A stretch of 64,000 nt of DNA, taken from NCBI RefSeq assembly GCF_024298885.1, contig NZ_CP101166.1, positions 186,001-250,000 on the forward strand, written 5' to 3'. The notes under the pieces are model-generated. The model did no database searches. It was given only the letters and a program-made list of their open reading frames with translations, and was not told where the DNA came from. Shown here one piece after another: positions 34,377 to 43,232 of this stretch (its first letter is position 1; every line of letters starts with the position of its first letter). The DNA comes from Haloglomus halophilum (GTDB taxonomy: Archaea; Halobacteriota; Halobacteria; Halobacteriales; Haloarculaceae). Both the position numbers and the translations under genes were made by a program.

Positions 34377-36099
34377 CCGCCGCCGTGGACTGGCCCTCGT
34401 CGCACTGGCAACGCTCGCCGTGGGCATCGCGACGCGAGCGTGGCCGCTGTACTGGAGCCCGTACCCGGCGACGCTGGACGCGTTCCGGTACGCCCGACTC
34501 GCGGAGGCGACGACCGGAGGTGCGCTCCCGATAGCCACGCTCCAGGCCGACGAGCTCGTCTTCACCATCGTCCACGGGTTCCTGGCGGCCGTCACCGGCG
34601 TCTCGACGCTGCGGATCGCCCAGCCGATGGTCGCCGTCACGGGTGGGGCCTCCTGCCTGACCGCCGTCGCACTCGTGGTTCGCATCGGCCGTGAGCGGGA
34701 CTGGTCGACGCGACGGCTGCGCATCGCCGCCACGACGGCGGGCCTCGGTATCGCCGTCGAGGGGCTCTACCTCCGGCGCTCGGGCGTGCCCGACGAGGAG
34801 GCGTTCGGACTGCTGGTGGTGCCGCTGCTGGCGCTGGCGGCGTGGCAGGCACTCCGAACTCGACGCCCGGCGTGGTGGATACCGACCGTCGCGCTCACGC
34901 TGACGATGCCACTGCTCCACAACATGAGCGGCCTCGTCGCCGGGATGACGCTGACCGGCGTGGCGACGGCCGCGCTCGTCCGGAGCCGTGACCGCTGGGA
35001 CGTGCTCGCCGCGCTCGCCATCGGCCTCGGCTACTGGACCGTCTACTTCGGCTACGCGCTTACGGCACCCGCGGTGGGGCTGGACCTCACCTACAGCGGC
35101 CTCCTGAGCGGGACCCTCGGCCTGTTCGTCGCCTGGGTCGTCGCGGTCGGCATCCTCGCCGTGTGGAGTCGGTCGGCGTCGCCTACGGCGCTCCGACTGG
35201 CCTGGTTGCTCCCGGTCGGTGGCTGGTTCGTCCTCGTCGGCGTGAACACGGTCGTGACCATCTACCCGGGGACCGTTCCGTCACCGAACCTCGTCGCGCT
35301 GCTCATCGGCGCGTACGTCGTTCCCGTCGTGCTGGTCGGTGTCGGGCTCCCTGCGGGTCGTGCAGGGAGTGGGACGCCGGCATTGGCTGCGCTCCTCGCG
35401 CCCGTCGCGCTCACCTACTACGCGCTGACCGCGACGCTCACGCCGCAGTTCTTCGACCTGCTCATCCGCGTCCAGTCGTTCGCCCATCTGCCGGCGTTCG
35501 TGTTCGTCGGCGTCGCACTCGGGGCGGTGCTGGTTCGAGCAGAGCCCGCAGTACGAGGTGTCTCTGATTCGATTCCGGGCGTGGCGGCCGACGGCGGCGT
35601 CACCGGTGCCAGTGGCTCCGAACGAATCCCGTCGTGGCTAGGGGCCGCAGGGCGTGTGGCTCTCACGCTCATCTTCGTGATAGCGCTGGCCGCCACCCTT
35701 CCTGTCGGGTACGTGGACCTCGACACCGGCGCGATGCCCAGTACGACCACGCCCGGTGAGTTCCAGGGGGTGACATTCGCGGAGCGGTACGTGAACGGCT
35801 CCTATGCGACCGACCACGCACTGTCCCGGGTGGGCATCCACTACTACACCGAGACCGGTGCCACCGTTCAGGTCATCCCCATCCGAAGCTGGCTCCAGGG
35901 CGGACCACCGCCCACCTGTCCGGTTCTGGTGGCGGAGGACTGGGTCACCGCCGGAGCACACCTGTACCCCACGGCCCCCGAGACGCTGTCGCGCGACCGC
36001 TACGAAGGATTCCTCGAACGACGACACGTGGTCTACCACTCCGGCGGCGTCGACTCCCACACGCTGGTGGTCCCGAGAGCCAGCAGCAAGGATTGCTGA
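34369..36099 (+). CDS. polytopic membrane protein, GT-C-glycosyltransferase-like
   Basis: 576-residue protein with roughly 11-12 predicted helices (residues 5-440) and a soluble C-terminal domain (about 445-576). The first outer loop after helix 1 (WPLYWSPYPATLDAFRYARL) has an Asp-containing pattern like GT-C lipid-linked sugar transferases or oligosaccharyltransferases, and the alternating long loops fit that fold. The C-terminal domain ends FLERRHVVYHSGGVDS. The ATG at 34369 overlaps the giant permease by 8 bases, so it belongs to the operon. The enzyme assignment is a fold-level guess; it could be an uncharacterised membrane scaffold. Confidence 0.6.
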   Translation: MTDRRRGLALVALATLAVGIATRAWPLYWSPYPATLDAFRYARLAEATTGGALPIATLQADELVFTIVHGFLAAVTGVSTLRIAQPMVAVTGGASCLTAVALVVRIGRERDWSTRRLRIAATTAGLGIAVEGLYLRRSGVPDEEAFGLLVVPLLALAAWQALRTRRPAWWIPTVALTLTMPLLHNMSGLVAGMTLTGVATAALVRSRDRWDVLAALAIGLGYWTVYFGYALTAPAVGLDLTYSGLLSGTLGLFVAWVVAVGILAVWSRSASPTALRLAWLLPVGGWFVLVGVNTVVTIYPGTVPSPNLVALLIGAYVVPVVLVGVGLPAGRAGSGTPALAALLAPVALTYYALTATLTPQFFDLLIRVQSFAHLPAFVFVGVALGAVLVRAEPAVRGVSDSIPGVAADGGVTGASGSERIPSWLGAAGRVALTLIFVIALAATLPVGYVDLDTGAMPSTTTPGEFQGVTFAERYVNGSYATDHALSRVGIHYYTETGATVQVIPIRSWLQGGPPPTCPVLVAEDWVTAGAHLYPTAPETLSRDRYEGFLERRHVVYHSGGVDSHTLVVPRASSKDC

Positions 36100-36221
36100 A
36101 TTAAATCCCCAATATTGTCACTATATCACATTTCCGGTAAAAATACAGAGTATTACTGGATACTGAGGAACGCTCGAATCGAGTCGACACCGTTAGGCCC
36201 CCGTCGGCAGAAGCGGAAGCG

Positions 36222-36914
36222 ATGACAACGGAGGGGCGGGAGTCGACGGATGCGAGCAGTCCCGACGAGCCCGTGCTGGCCGCCGAGGGTGTCTCGGTCG
36301 ACCGGGGCGACACCCGTGTCCTCACGGATGTCTCGCTCGCGGTGCCGCCGGAGGCCCGACTGCTCATCCGCGGACCGAGCGGCGCCGGGAAGACGACGCT
36401 CTTTCGCGTCCTCGGGTTGCTCGAACCGCCGACCGAGGGCCGTATCCTCGTCCGCGGGACGGACGCTGCCTCGCTCCCGGAGCGCAAGCGGGCGGCACTG
36501 CGCCGCGACCACGTCGGCATCGTCTTCCAGGACTTCCAGCTCATCCCTGACCTGACGGCTCGCGAGAACGCCGCGCTCCCGCAGGAACACGGCGGGAGCC
36601 ACGACGGCGAGTGGCTGGACACGCTGTTCGAACGCCTCGACATCGTCGACCTCGCCGACCAGTACCCGGCGTCGCTCTCGGGCGGCGAGAAACAGCGCGT
36701 CGCTATCGCCCGGGCGCTGGCCAACCGGCCGGCTGTGGTGCTGGCCGACGAGCCGACCGGGCAACTCGACCCCGACACCGAGGGGCGGGTGCTGGACCTG
36801 CTCGACGAGGCCACACGGGAGACGGCGCTCGTGGTCGTGAGCCACGACCGGGCACTGGGCGAGCGGTTCGAGCGGACCGTGACGCTGCGGGATGGGCAGA
36901 TTGTCAGCCGCTAG
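36222..36914 (+). CDS. second MacB/LolD-type ABC transporter ATPase
   Basis: 230-residue ABC ATPase, Walker A GPSGAGKTT (51-59), signature LSGGEKQ, Walker B VVLADEP followed by TGQLD, and switch histidine in VSHDR. It is of the LolD/MacB type (FQDFQLIPDLTARENAALP). It follows the GT-C-like gene after 122 AT-rich bases that hold a possible promoter, so it may be transcribed on its own. It is the likely motor for the giant permease, while the ATPase at 27902 would serve permeases 1 and 2; this pairing is inference. Confidence 0.93.
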   Translation: MTTEGRESTDASSPDEPVLAAEGVSVDRGDTRVLTDVSLAVPPEARLLIRGPSGAGKTTLFRVLGLLEPPTEGRILVRGTDAASLPERKRAALRRDHVGIVFQDFQLIPDLTARENAALPQEHGGSHDGEWLDTLFERLDIVDLADQYPASLSGGEKQRVAIARALANRPAVVLADEPTGQLDPDTEGRVLDLLDEATRETALVVVSHDRALGERFERTVTLRDGQIVSR

Positions 36915-36942
36915 TGTCGATTACAGAGATTTGAGGAGAACG

Positions 36943-36971
36943 CCCACGACTGAAGTCGTGGGAGGATGTCA
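36943..36971. mobile_element. IS200/IS605-type terminal hairpin, solo end
   Basis: CCCACGACT (36943-36951) and AGTCGTGGG (36954-36962) form a perfect nine-base stem with a two-base loop, followed by AGGATGTCA. The same hairpin plus AGGATGTCA occurs at 44546-44571. Such hairpins with this 3' extension resemble the right ends of haloarchaeal IS200/IS605 (TnpB-carrying) elements. No transposase or tnpB gene remains next to it. Confidence 0.55.
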
Positions 36972-37475
36972 ACGAATGGCGTGTTCCGGGATGGAGGGGC
37001 GGTCGTTTTCCCACCGTAGTTCGTCGAGCACACTAACTAGCCCATCAATTCGCTGTTCAAACACGTTCAGAGGGTGCGAATCGAGGAACTCGGCCTCCTC
37101 TCGCTGTACCGTCTCTCCTCGATGATCGATCTGGAGGTGGCATTCTCCGAGACTCATGTGTGTTTCATCCTGGTGCCATCCGATCATGAGGTCACGCTCG
37201 GGCTCGACCCACTGGACCTTGTAGAAATCATACGCGTAGTCCTGTGGGAAGTCGAACGAAATCTGAAGTTCGGCCTCATCGACAGGATACGACCTCGTCA
37301 GGAATATCGGTGCTGCAATCGTCGCTCGAACACCGGTCTTATTGCCCGTAGACATATGATACCAGACCTGTTCAACTGGAGACCCCTCCGTGGAGACCTG
37401 GGTCTGGAGGCGGTTGTGGAGTCGGCTGAGAAGTGTTCGCTTATCGAGGTTCGCGCGATTCGCGAGAAATATCAT
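36969..37475 (-). CDS. hypothetical protein, possible toxin partner of the wHTH protein
   Basis: 168-residue protein, no signal or membrane segments. The core (FDFPQDYAYDFYKVQWVEPE, LMIGWHQDETHMSLGECHLQ) has a His/Asp-rich GWHxDxTHxxLGxxH pattern. This faintly recalls TumE-type toxins, where a small strand-rich protein with a conserved His cluster is paired with a DNA-binding antitoxin; that is inference. The gene starts 8 bases after the stop of the winged-helix gene, so the pair is an operon, and it ends on top of the IS200/IS605-type hairpin, which suggests it arrived with mobile DNA. Alternative: a DUF-type regulator partner. Confidence 0.6.
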   Translation of the reverse strand: MIFLANRANLDKRTLLSRLHNRLQTQVSTEGSPVEQVWYHMSTGNKTGVRATIAAPIFLTRSYPVDEAELQISFDFPQDYAYDFYKVQWVEPERDLMIGWHQDETHMSLGECHLQIDHRGETVQREEAEFLDSHPLNVFEQRIDGLVSVLDELRWENDRPSIPEHAIR

Positions 37476-37483
37476 CGAACAGT

Positions 37484-38041
37484 CTACTGGGAGAGTGGCA
37501 TCGAGGAGTTCGGTGAACCGTCCTGTCCGGGGTAGAGCGACCGGGCATCGTCGTAGAGTTCGAGTGCGTGCTTGAGCAGGCGTTTATTGTCCTCATAGGT
37601 TTCCCACTGTCGAAGCACACGATTCCGTTCCTGGATGGCCTCGCTGGTGAGGTCGTCATCGGTGAGCGTCGATTCCAGATCGTCCCGTGATTCGATGTCG
37701 AATTCGGTCTTCCATTCGTCGATCTCCGCTTGAATCGTGGCAATCTCCTCACGGAGCTCCTCGCGACTGTGGTCATTGATCAGCTCGGTTACTTCGTTGA
37801 AATATCGGAGCTGGTAGTTCGGAGCGTACTTCGTGTTCCCGTCGTCGCCCTCGATATCGTGAATCTGCCCGAATTCGACGAGCATCTCCAGTTCGTCTTT
37901 CGCGGTCTGCCACGAGGAGATCTGTGCCTGTTCACGTACCCACTCGACGGAGCGGGGCCGGGTGAGTGTCGTCGCGATCTCCCTGACACGCTCGCGAGAT
38001 GATAGCCCATCAGTCCACGATTCGAGGCCAGGGTCGGTCAT
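37484..38041 (-). CDS. winged-helix regulator (DUF7342-like)
   Basis: 185-residue protein. Residues 1-75 match a haloarchaeal winged helix of the DUF7342 type (GLESWTDGLSSRERVREIA, RPRSVEWVREQAQISSWQTAKDELEMLV, KYAPNYQLRYF), followed by a long coiled-coil-like helix (about 90-175) for dimerisation. ATG at 38041 was preferred to 38089 because it begins the conserved block. It is the upstream, likely autoregulatory, partner of the gene at 36969. An ATATATAC-like AT-rich stretch lies about 40-50 bases upstream of the start. Confidence 0.7.
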   Translation of the reverse strand: MTDPGLESWTDGLSSRERVREIATTLTRPRSVEWVREQAQISSWQTAKDELEMLVEFGQIHDIEGDDGNTKYAPNYQLRYFNEVTELINDHSREELREEIATIQAEIDEWKTEFDIESRDDLESTLTDDDLTSEAIQERNRVLRQWETYEDNKRLLKHALELYDDARSLYPGQDGSPNSSMPLSQ

Positions 38042-38196
38042 ACCTGTCACTCGTCGCCGTAATCTATTATATCTTTTGAGGAGTCTCATATATACGAGAT
38101 AACTTCGTGAGGAATCGGCGGCAATTTCGGGAGACTCGACGATGACACCATAGAAACCTACTGAGTGCCCCGCTCGTCATACCCCCGAGGGACCGC

Positions 38197-38760
38197 TCAC
38201 TCCACGTCCGACTCGGGCGACCGCCCCTCGGACGTGAGGAGTCCGACCAGCTCCCGGAGCCCGGGCAGCCCGTGTCGGTACCAGAGCCCGAGCCCGACCA
38301 CCGTGAGACCGAGGCCGAACAGGAACAGCGGTGACCCCTCGATATCCCGGAGGTGGGTGAGGATACCGACCGTCTCGGTCGATGGTGATGGTGCTAGCGG
38401 CCACGCCAGGAACACGAGGTCGCCGAAGCTCAGTGACACCAGCGAGCCGAACGCGTCACCGAAGAAGTGCGACGCGTAGCCGATGGCGAGTGCCGTCCCC
38501 GAGGTTTCGGCCCCCCGGAGCCGGAGCGCCGCGACGACGGCGAGCATGATGACCGTCCCCGTCAGCAGCGAGTGCGCCAGCGACCGGCCGTACGGCAGGA
38601 CGCCGACGTACCACGCCAGCGTCTTGTCGATGAGGTCCGGGAGCTGGGTGCCGAATCCCAGTGCAACGACGGGAAGTCCGACCGGTCGCTCGCTGAACCG
38701 GCCACGCAGGTACAGCGTGTAGGCGAGGTAGCCGAGCGCGGCGTGGGCCCAGGGCCACAT
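38197..38760 (-). CDS. membrane-bound metal-dependent hydrolase (YdjM/DUF457-like)
   Basis: 187-residue membrane protein with about four helices and the YdjM-type metal-binding pattern: His6 near the N-terminus, LPDLIDK, GRSLAHSLL and GYASHFFGDAFGS. E. coli YdjM is a LexA-regulated inner-membrane protein; related proteins include lipid-phosphate hydrolases. The substrate in archaea is unknown. It lies alone on the minus strand, about 55 bases beyond the stop of the 532-residue membrane protein transcribed in the same direction. Confidence 0.85.
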   Translation of the reverse strand: MWPWAHAALGYLAYTLYLRGRFSERPVGLPVVALGFGTQLPDLIDKTLAWYVGVLPYGRSLAHSLLTGTVIMLAVVAALRLRGAETSGTALAIGYASHFFGDAFGSLVSLSFGDLVFLAWPLAPSPSTETVGILTHLRDIEGSPLFLFGLGLTVVGLGLWYRHGLPGLRELVGLLTSEGRSPESDVE

Positions 38761-38815
38761 TCAGCCGGACGTATCGCGGGGACGTGGATAGGTCGTTCGG
38801 GACACGCCCACGACC

Positions 38816-40414
38816 TCAGCCCGAGGACGGGCTGGTCGTCGCGTTCGTCGCGTTCGTCGCGGTGGCGTTCCCCTGCCGGACGCGGACGGTCTCGTCGTCG
38901 TATATCTCCAGCGTCCCGACGACGGTTCCGTTCGGCGCGACCCGCTCGACGACCAGGGTCGGCGTCCGGTCACCCGGCTGGCCGTCACCGCCCCCGTCGT
39001 CGACCTGCTCGCCCCGGAGGAAGGCGGTCACCTCCGCGGTCGTCGTGACCTCGTGGACATCGCTGGAGCGGGCATTGACGAACGCCGTGTACGCGATGCC
39101 ACTGCTGTCCTCGGGGACGATCCGAACCTGCCAGTAGAGCTGGCTATCGACCACGACGGGGATAGGCTCGGAGGGAGTGAACCGGTTCCAGTCGGTCGTC
39201 CGGGCGGCCTGCCGGACGTAGTCGGTCGCCTTGCGGGCGCCGAACAGCGACGCCGTCGGCGAGTACCGCTCGTACTCGCCGGTCCGCGCGTCGATCGTCC
39301 AGACCTCCTTCAGCCCCTGGGCCTGACCGTACGGCTCGACCGCGACGACGTACTCCGGGCCGGCCTCCGTGAACACGAGGAACGGCTGGCTGTTGCCCTC
39401 GCCCGGAACGGGCGCGACCTCGATCTCGTCCTCGTGGCTCGTGAACGTGTTGACGATGCCGTTGCGGTACTTCGTCGCCGCGACCTTCCGGCGGGTCAGG
39501 TCGAACGGGTAGAGCTTCTGGCCCGACAGCGCGGGATGGTCACGGGCCTCCGCCGGCGAGAGGTCCTCGACGGTGCCGTCGCGGTCGAGCAGGACCACCC
39601 CGCCCCATTCGGGCGTCGTGTACGGCAGCGGGAGCCAGTGGAACTCCGGTTTCGTGTACGGGACGGCGATGTACTGCTCGCCCTCGTGGACCACCATGTA
39701 CGGGTCCTGGTACTGGACGAGGTAGTCGGCCCGCTTCAGCGTCTCGAACCTGTAGTTGTTGTAGAAGGCTGGGCCGATTCCCTTCTGCAGGTCGCCGACG
39801 ACGGTGTCGACCTCCGCGTTCTGCTCGGTCATGTCGACGAGCACCGTCCCGTGCTGGCGCTTGGTGAGATGGTTGAACGTCCCGTCCGGCGCGAGCGCGT
39901 ACGACCAGTACGGCGTCCCGTTACGGACGGTGATGTCGCCGCCGGCGATGCGGTACTGTGGGAAGTTCAGGGTGTTCGAGGCGTACCGCGTCGCCACGCT
40001 CTGCGGGACGACCCGCGGCTTCGCCGGGTCGGTCTCGCTGAGGTTGCCGGCCGTGTCCGAGCGGGTCATCGTCGTCTTCCCGAGTTCCTCGCCGGCCAGC
40101 AGGCCGGCACCGCCGATGCCGACGAAGAGCATGAAGCCGGCCAGGACCAGCGCGACCTGGGCAGCGCCGGGTGTGCCGAGACGCGGCCGGAGGAGGGCCA
40201 GGACCACCAGCCCGAGTACCACGACCGGCAGGACTATCGGCGTCGTGTAGAGGCCGTAGACGACGGCGTGGAGCCACGGCCGGAAGTACCACCCCAGGAC
40301 GGCGAGGACGACACCCGTCACGACCAGCAGGACCGCCAGTCGGCGGGGGTTGCGGTCACGCATCCGGTTGAGCCAGTTCCAGACGGCGAGCAGGAGGGCA
40401 TCCTGAGAGGGCAT
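38816..40414 (-). CDS. membrane protein with large extracytoplasmic domain, function unknown
   Basis: 532-residue protein. Three helices lie in the first 125 residues (RLAVLLVVTGVVLAVLGWYF, IVLPVVVLGLVVLALL, VALVLAGFMLFVGIGGAGLL). The rest is a beta-rich outer domain with repeated motifs such as YQDPYMVVHEGEQYIAVPY and GGVVLLDRDGTVEDLSPAEA, which look like repeated YWVDG-type strands, and a Thr/Asn-rich tail (NATATNATNATT). No catalytic motif is recognised. ATG at 40414 starts the helix-bearing region; the longer frame upstream is Arg/Pro-rich. It is divergent from the MoxR operon, sharing 253 bases. Confidence 0.75.
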   Translation of the reverse strand: MPSQDALLLAVWNWLNRMRDRNPRRLAVLLVVTGVVLAVLGWYFRPWLHAVVYGLYTTPIVLPVVVLGLVVLALLRPRLGTPGAAQVALVLAGFMLFVGIGGAGLLAGEELGKTTMTRSDTAGNLSETDPAKPRVVPQSVATRYASNTLNFPQYRIAGGDITVRNGTPYWSYALAPDGTFNHLTKRQHGTVLVDMTEQNAEVDTVVGDLQKGIGPAFYNNYRFETLKRADYLVQYQDPYMVVHEGEQYIAVPYTKPEFHWLPLPYTTPEWGGVVLLDRDGTVEDLSPAEARDHPALSGQKLYPFDLTRRKVAATKYRNGIVNTFTSHEDEIEVAPVPGEGNSQPFLVFTEAGPEYVVAVEPYGQAQGLKEVWTIDARTGEYERYSPTASLFGARKATDYVRQAARTTDWNRFTPSEPIPVVVDSQLYWQVRIVPEDSSGIAYTAFVNARSSDVHEVTTTAEVTAFLRGEQVDDGGGDGQPGDRTPTLVVERVAPNGTVVGTLEIYDDETVRVRQGNATATNATNATTSPSSG

Positions 40415-40667
40415 CGTACCGGCCCATCTCGACGACAGGGTATCACTGTGGCGGAGGTCCCCATGGTCTCGTCCGAATCCCCGGCAGCGAGGCCGGAAGG
40501 GGGCCGACGATGCTGGCCCAGACCGGAGCGTAGCCCGAGGGCGACGGTGACGGGACGCGCCACGCGCAGGCCGGTGGTCGATGCTGCGAGGGATGGGGGC
40601 AGCGGGCGTTCGCACTCGGCCATCGAAGCCCGACACCTTCTAACGCCCTCCCCCGAACACACCCACA

Positions 40668-40946
40668 ATGGCGACCCGACGGCGACAGCGGTTCGTCCAC
40701 GCGCAACTGGCGTGGATGCTGGCGACGGTGCTGGCCCTGTCGCTGCTCGGGTCGCTCTCGTACGAACTGTTCTTCGTCGTCTCGCTCATCGGCTTCCTCG
40801 TCGTGGTCGAGTTGACGGCCCCGTTCAACGTGACGCCGCGGTGGCGCTCGCGGCTGAAGTGGCTCATCGGGCTGGGGCTGGTCGTCTTCGGCTACATCGT
40901 GGTGCGGCGCATCCTCGCCATCCTGCCGCCGGGGGTGTTCGGCTGA
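40668..40946 (+). CDS. small membrane protein at the head of the MoxR operon
   Basis: 92-residue protein with three probable helices (LAWMLATVLALSLLGSL, LFFVVSLIGFLVVVELT, WLIGLGLVVFGYIVVRRIL). Small membrane proteins of this kind commonly precede MoxR genes in haloarchaea. Its stop is directly followed by the ATG of the DUF4350 gene with no gap, so the two are coupled. Function is unknown; a membrane partner of the MoxR/DUF58 machinery is likely. Confidence 0.75.
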   Translation: MATRRRQRFVHAQLAWMLATVLALSLLGSLSYELFFVVSLIGFLVVVELTAPFNVTPRWRSRLKWLIGLGLVVFGYIVVRRILAILPPGVFG

Positions 40947-42038
40947 ATGGCGCGCGAACTGCTGGGCGTCGAGTGGGACGTTCCCCGCGTGTTGCTGGTG
41001 GCGCTCGTCGCAACGACGCTGCTGGGCGTCGTCGTCGCGGCGAGCACCTCCTCGGCCGCGTTCGGGCTCTACAACCCGGGCTGGGAGGGGACCTCCGAAC
41101 TCCGGACCGTGGCCGACGAGGCCGGGACGGAGACGACGGTCGCTCGGAACGTGAGCGAGTATCGTGGCGCCGGCGACGGGACGGTCGCGGTCGTCCTCGC
41201 GCCCGACCGCTCCTACTCCGAGCGCGACCTCGCGGCTATCCGTGGTTTCCTCGCCCGCGGCGGCACGCTCGTCGTCGCCGAGGACGTGGGGGCCGGTGGC
41301 AACGAACTCCTGGGCGGCGTCGGCGCGACGGCACGAGTCAACGGCACGCTCCTCCGGGACGAACGCCACAACTACCGCTCGCCAGCGATGCCGGTCGCAC
41401 GGAACGTCACGGACAACGAGACGCTGACGCGCGGTGTCGAGCGCCTGACGCTCAACTACGGCAGCGTCGTCGAACCGGGCGACGGCAACACGACCGTGCT
41501 GGTTCGCTCGTCCGGGTTCGCGTATCTGGACACGAACGGTAACGGTGAACTGGACGACGACGAGCGGCTGGCCTCGCGACCGGTCGCGACGGTCGAGCGC
41601 GTGGGCCAGGGACGGGTCGTGGTCGTCTCGGACCCCAGCGTGTTCATCAACACGATGCTGGAGCGGTCGGGCAACCGCCGGTTCGCTCGCAACCTCGTGG
41701 CCAGCGAGGACCGGCTGCTGCTGGATTTCTCGCACACCGCCGACCTGCCGCCGCTGTCGCTCGCGCTCGTGACCGTCCGGAACGCGCCGCTGCTGCAGAC
41801 GGCCGTCGGCTTCCTCGCGGTCGGCCTCGTCGGTGCGTGGGGTGCCGGCTTGTTCGGTCGGTTCGGGGCAATCGCGGCACGGCTCCGCGACGAGCGCCCG
41901 TCCGACGCCCCGCCCGTGACGGAGGCCGACCTCGTGGCGTACCTCCGCGAGCAACACCCAGAGTGGGACGAGTCGCGAATCCGGCGGATTGCGCAAGGGA
42001 TTTCAACGGAACGCGGCGAAGGTGGCGCAGATGACTGA
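40947..42038 (+). CDS. DUF4350-type membrane protein
   Basis: 363-residue protein with an N-terminal helix (VLLVALVATTLLGVVVAAS), a Rossmann-like DUF4350 domain (APDRSYSERDLAAIRGFLARGGTLVVAEDVG, RVGQGRVVVVSDPSVFINTML) and a second helix (LLQTAVGFLAVGLVGAWGAGLF) before a soluble tail (EADLVAYLREQHPEWDESRIRR). The DUF4350 fold resembles GATase/ThuA-like domains but lacks an evident catalytic triad. It overlaps the MoxR gene by 8 bases. The set DUF4350-MoxR-DUF58-DUF4129 recurs in archaea and bacteria and is thought to build or fold an envelope complex. Confidence 0.88.
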   Translation: MARELLGVEWDVPRVLLVALVATTLLGVVVAASTSSAAFGLYNPGWEGTSELRTVADEAGTETTVARNVSEYRGAGDGTVAVVLAPDRSYSERDLAAIRGFLARGGTLVVAEDVGAGGNELLGGVGATARVNGTLLRDERHNYRSPAMPVARNVTDNETLTRGVERLTLNYGSVVEPGDGNTTVLVRSSGFAYLDTNGNGELDDDERLASRPVATVERVGQGRVVVVSDPSVFINTMLERSGNRRFARNLVASEDRLLLDFSHTADLPPLSLALVTVRNAPLLQTAVGFLAVGLVGAWGAGLFGRFGAIAARLRDERPSDAPPVTEADLVAYLREQHPEWDESRIRRIAQGISTERGEGGADD

Positions 42039-43047
42039 CCCCGCGTCGGTGGCCGCGGCCGTCCGCGAGGAAGTGAGCACGGTGCTCATCGGCAACGAGG
42101 ACACCGTCGACCGCCTGACCATCGCGCTGCTGACGCGGGGCCACGTCCTGCTGGAGGGCGTCCCTGGGGTGGCGAAGACGACGATGGCGAACCTGATGGC
42201 CCGGGCGACCGGGCTGGAGTACAACCGCATCCAGATGACGCCCGACGTGCTGCCCGCCGACGTGACGGGGACGAACGTCTACCGCGAGAACACCGGCGAG
42301 TTCGTGGTCCAGAAGGGCCCCGTCTTCGCGAACGTGGTGGTGGCCGACGAGATCAACCGCGCCACGCCGAAGACCCAGTCCGCGCTGCTCGAGGCGATGC
42401 AGGAGCGAACCGTCACCATCGAAGGGGAGACGCACTCGCTCCCGGACCCGTTCTTCGTCGTCGCGACGCAGAACCCCATCGAGTTCGAGGGGACGTTCTC
42501 GCTGCCCGAGGCCCAGCGCGACCGCTTCCAGTTCAAACTGACCGTCGACCTGCCCGACCGCGAGACGGAGTCGGCCATCCTCGACCGGTTCGACAGCGAG
42601 CCGGGGCTCGGCCCGGACGCTGTCGAGCAGGTCATCGACCCCGAGGGCCTCCAGGAAGCCCGCGAGACCGTGACCGACATCCACGTCGAGCAGCCGGTCA
42701 AGGAGTACATCCTCGACCTCGTCGCGGCGACCCGTGAGAGTCCGGACACGGCTCACGGTGCCTCGCCACGGGCAACGCTGGCCTTCCTCAACGCCGGGAA
42801 GGCACAGGCCGCCATCGAGGGGCGCGAGTACGTCATCCCCGACGACGTGAAGGCACTGGCAGAGCCCATCCTCGCGCATCGGCTGGTGTTGAGTACGGAC
42901 GCGGAACTGAGCGACATGACGGCACGCGAGGTGGTGCAGGACGTGGTCGCGTCGGTGGCACCGCCGAGTGCCGAGGGGATGCTGGAGGAGACGGAGGGAG
43001 GCGAGGAGGAGGCGGTCAGCGACGGCGGGTCAGGTGTCGAGAGGTAA
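42031..43047 (+). CDS. MoxR-family AAA ATPase
   Basis: 338-residue MoxR AAA+ ATPase: Walker A GVPGVAKTT (43-51), Walker B VVVADEINRA, sensor-1 FVVATQNP, arginine-finger region LPEAQRDRF, and C-terminal sensor-2 region HGASPRATLAFL. Known MoxR proteins are chaperones that load metal or assemble complexes with VWA or DUF58 partners. A DUF58 gene lies 4 kb away on the other strand with a small island between. The start ATG at 42031 overlaps the DUF4350 gene. The last 35 residues are a Glu/Gly-rich tail. Confidence 0.95.
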   Translation: MTDPASVAAAVREEVSTVLIGNEDTVDRLTIALLTRGHVLLEGVPGVAKTTMANLMARATGLEYNRIQMTPDVLPADVTGTNVYRENTGEFVVQKGPVFANVVVADEINRATPKTQSALLEAMQERTVTIEGETHSLPDPFFVVATQNPIEFEGTFSLPEAQRDRFQFKLTVDLPDRETESAILDRFDSEPGLGPDAVEQVIDPEGLQEARETVTDIHVEQPVKEYILDLVAATRESPDTAHGASPRATLAFLNAGKAQAAIEGREYVIPDDVKALAEPILAHRLVLSTDAELSDMTAREVVQDVVASVAPPSAEGMLEETEGGEEEAVSDGGSGVER

Positions 43048-43232
43048 GCGACGCCGCGCACAACGAGCTTCGACTTTTCCGGGCTGTCTTCCCCTACGTC
43101 ACCACCAGTTTACCGCAGTACGAGCAGGTCGTTATCAGGATAATCATTATCACGATAATGGCCGCCGGGACTGGCGATAATCGGCGGATACGGGGAAGAT
43201 TATCCCTCACTGGACGCTGACTACGGCCACCC

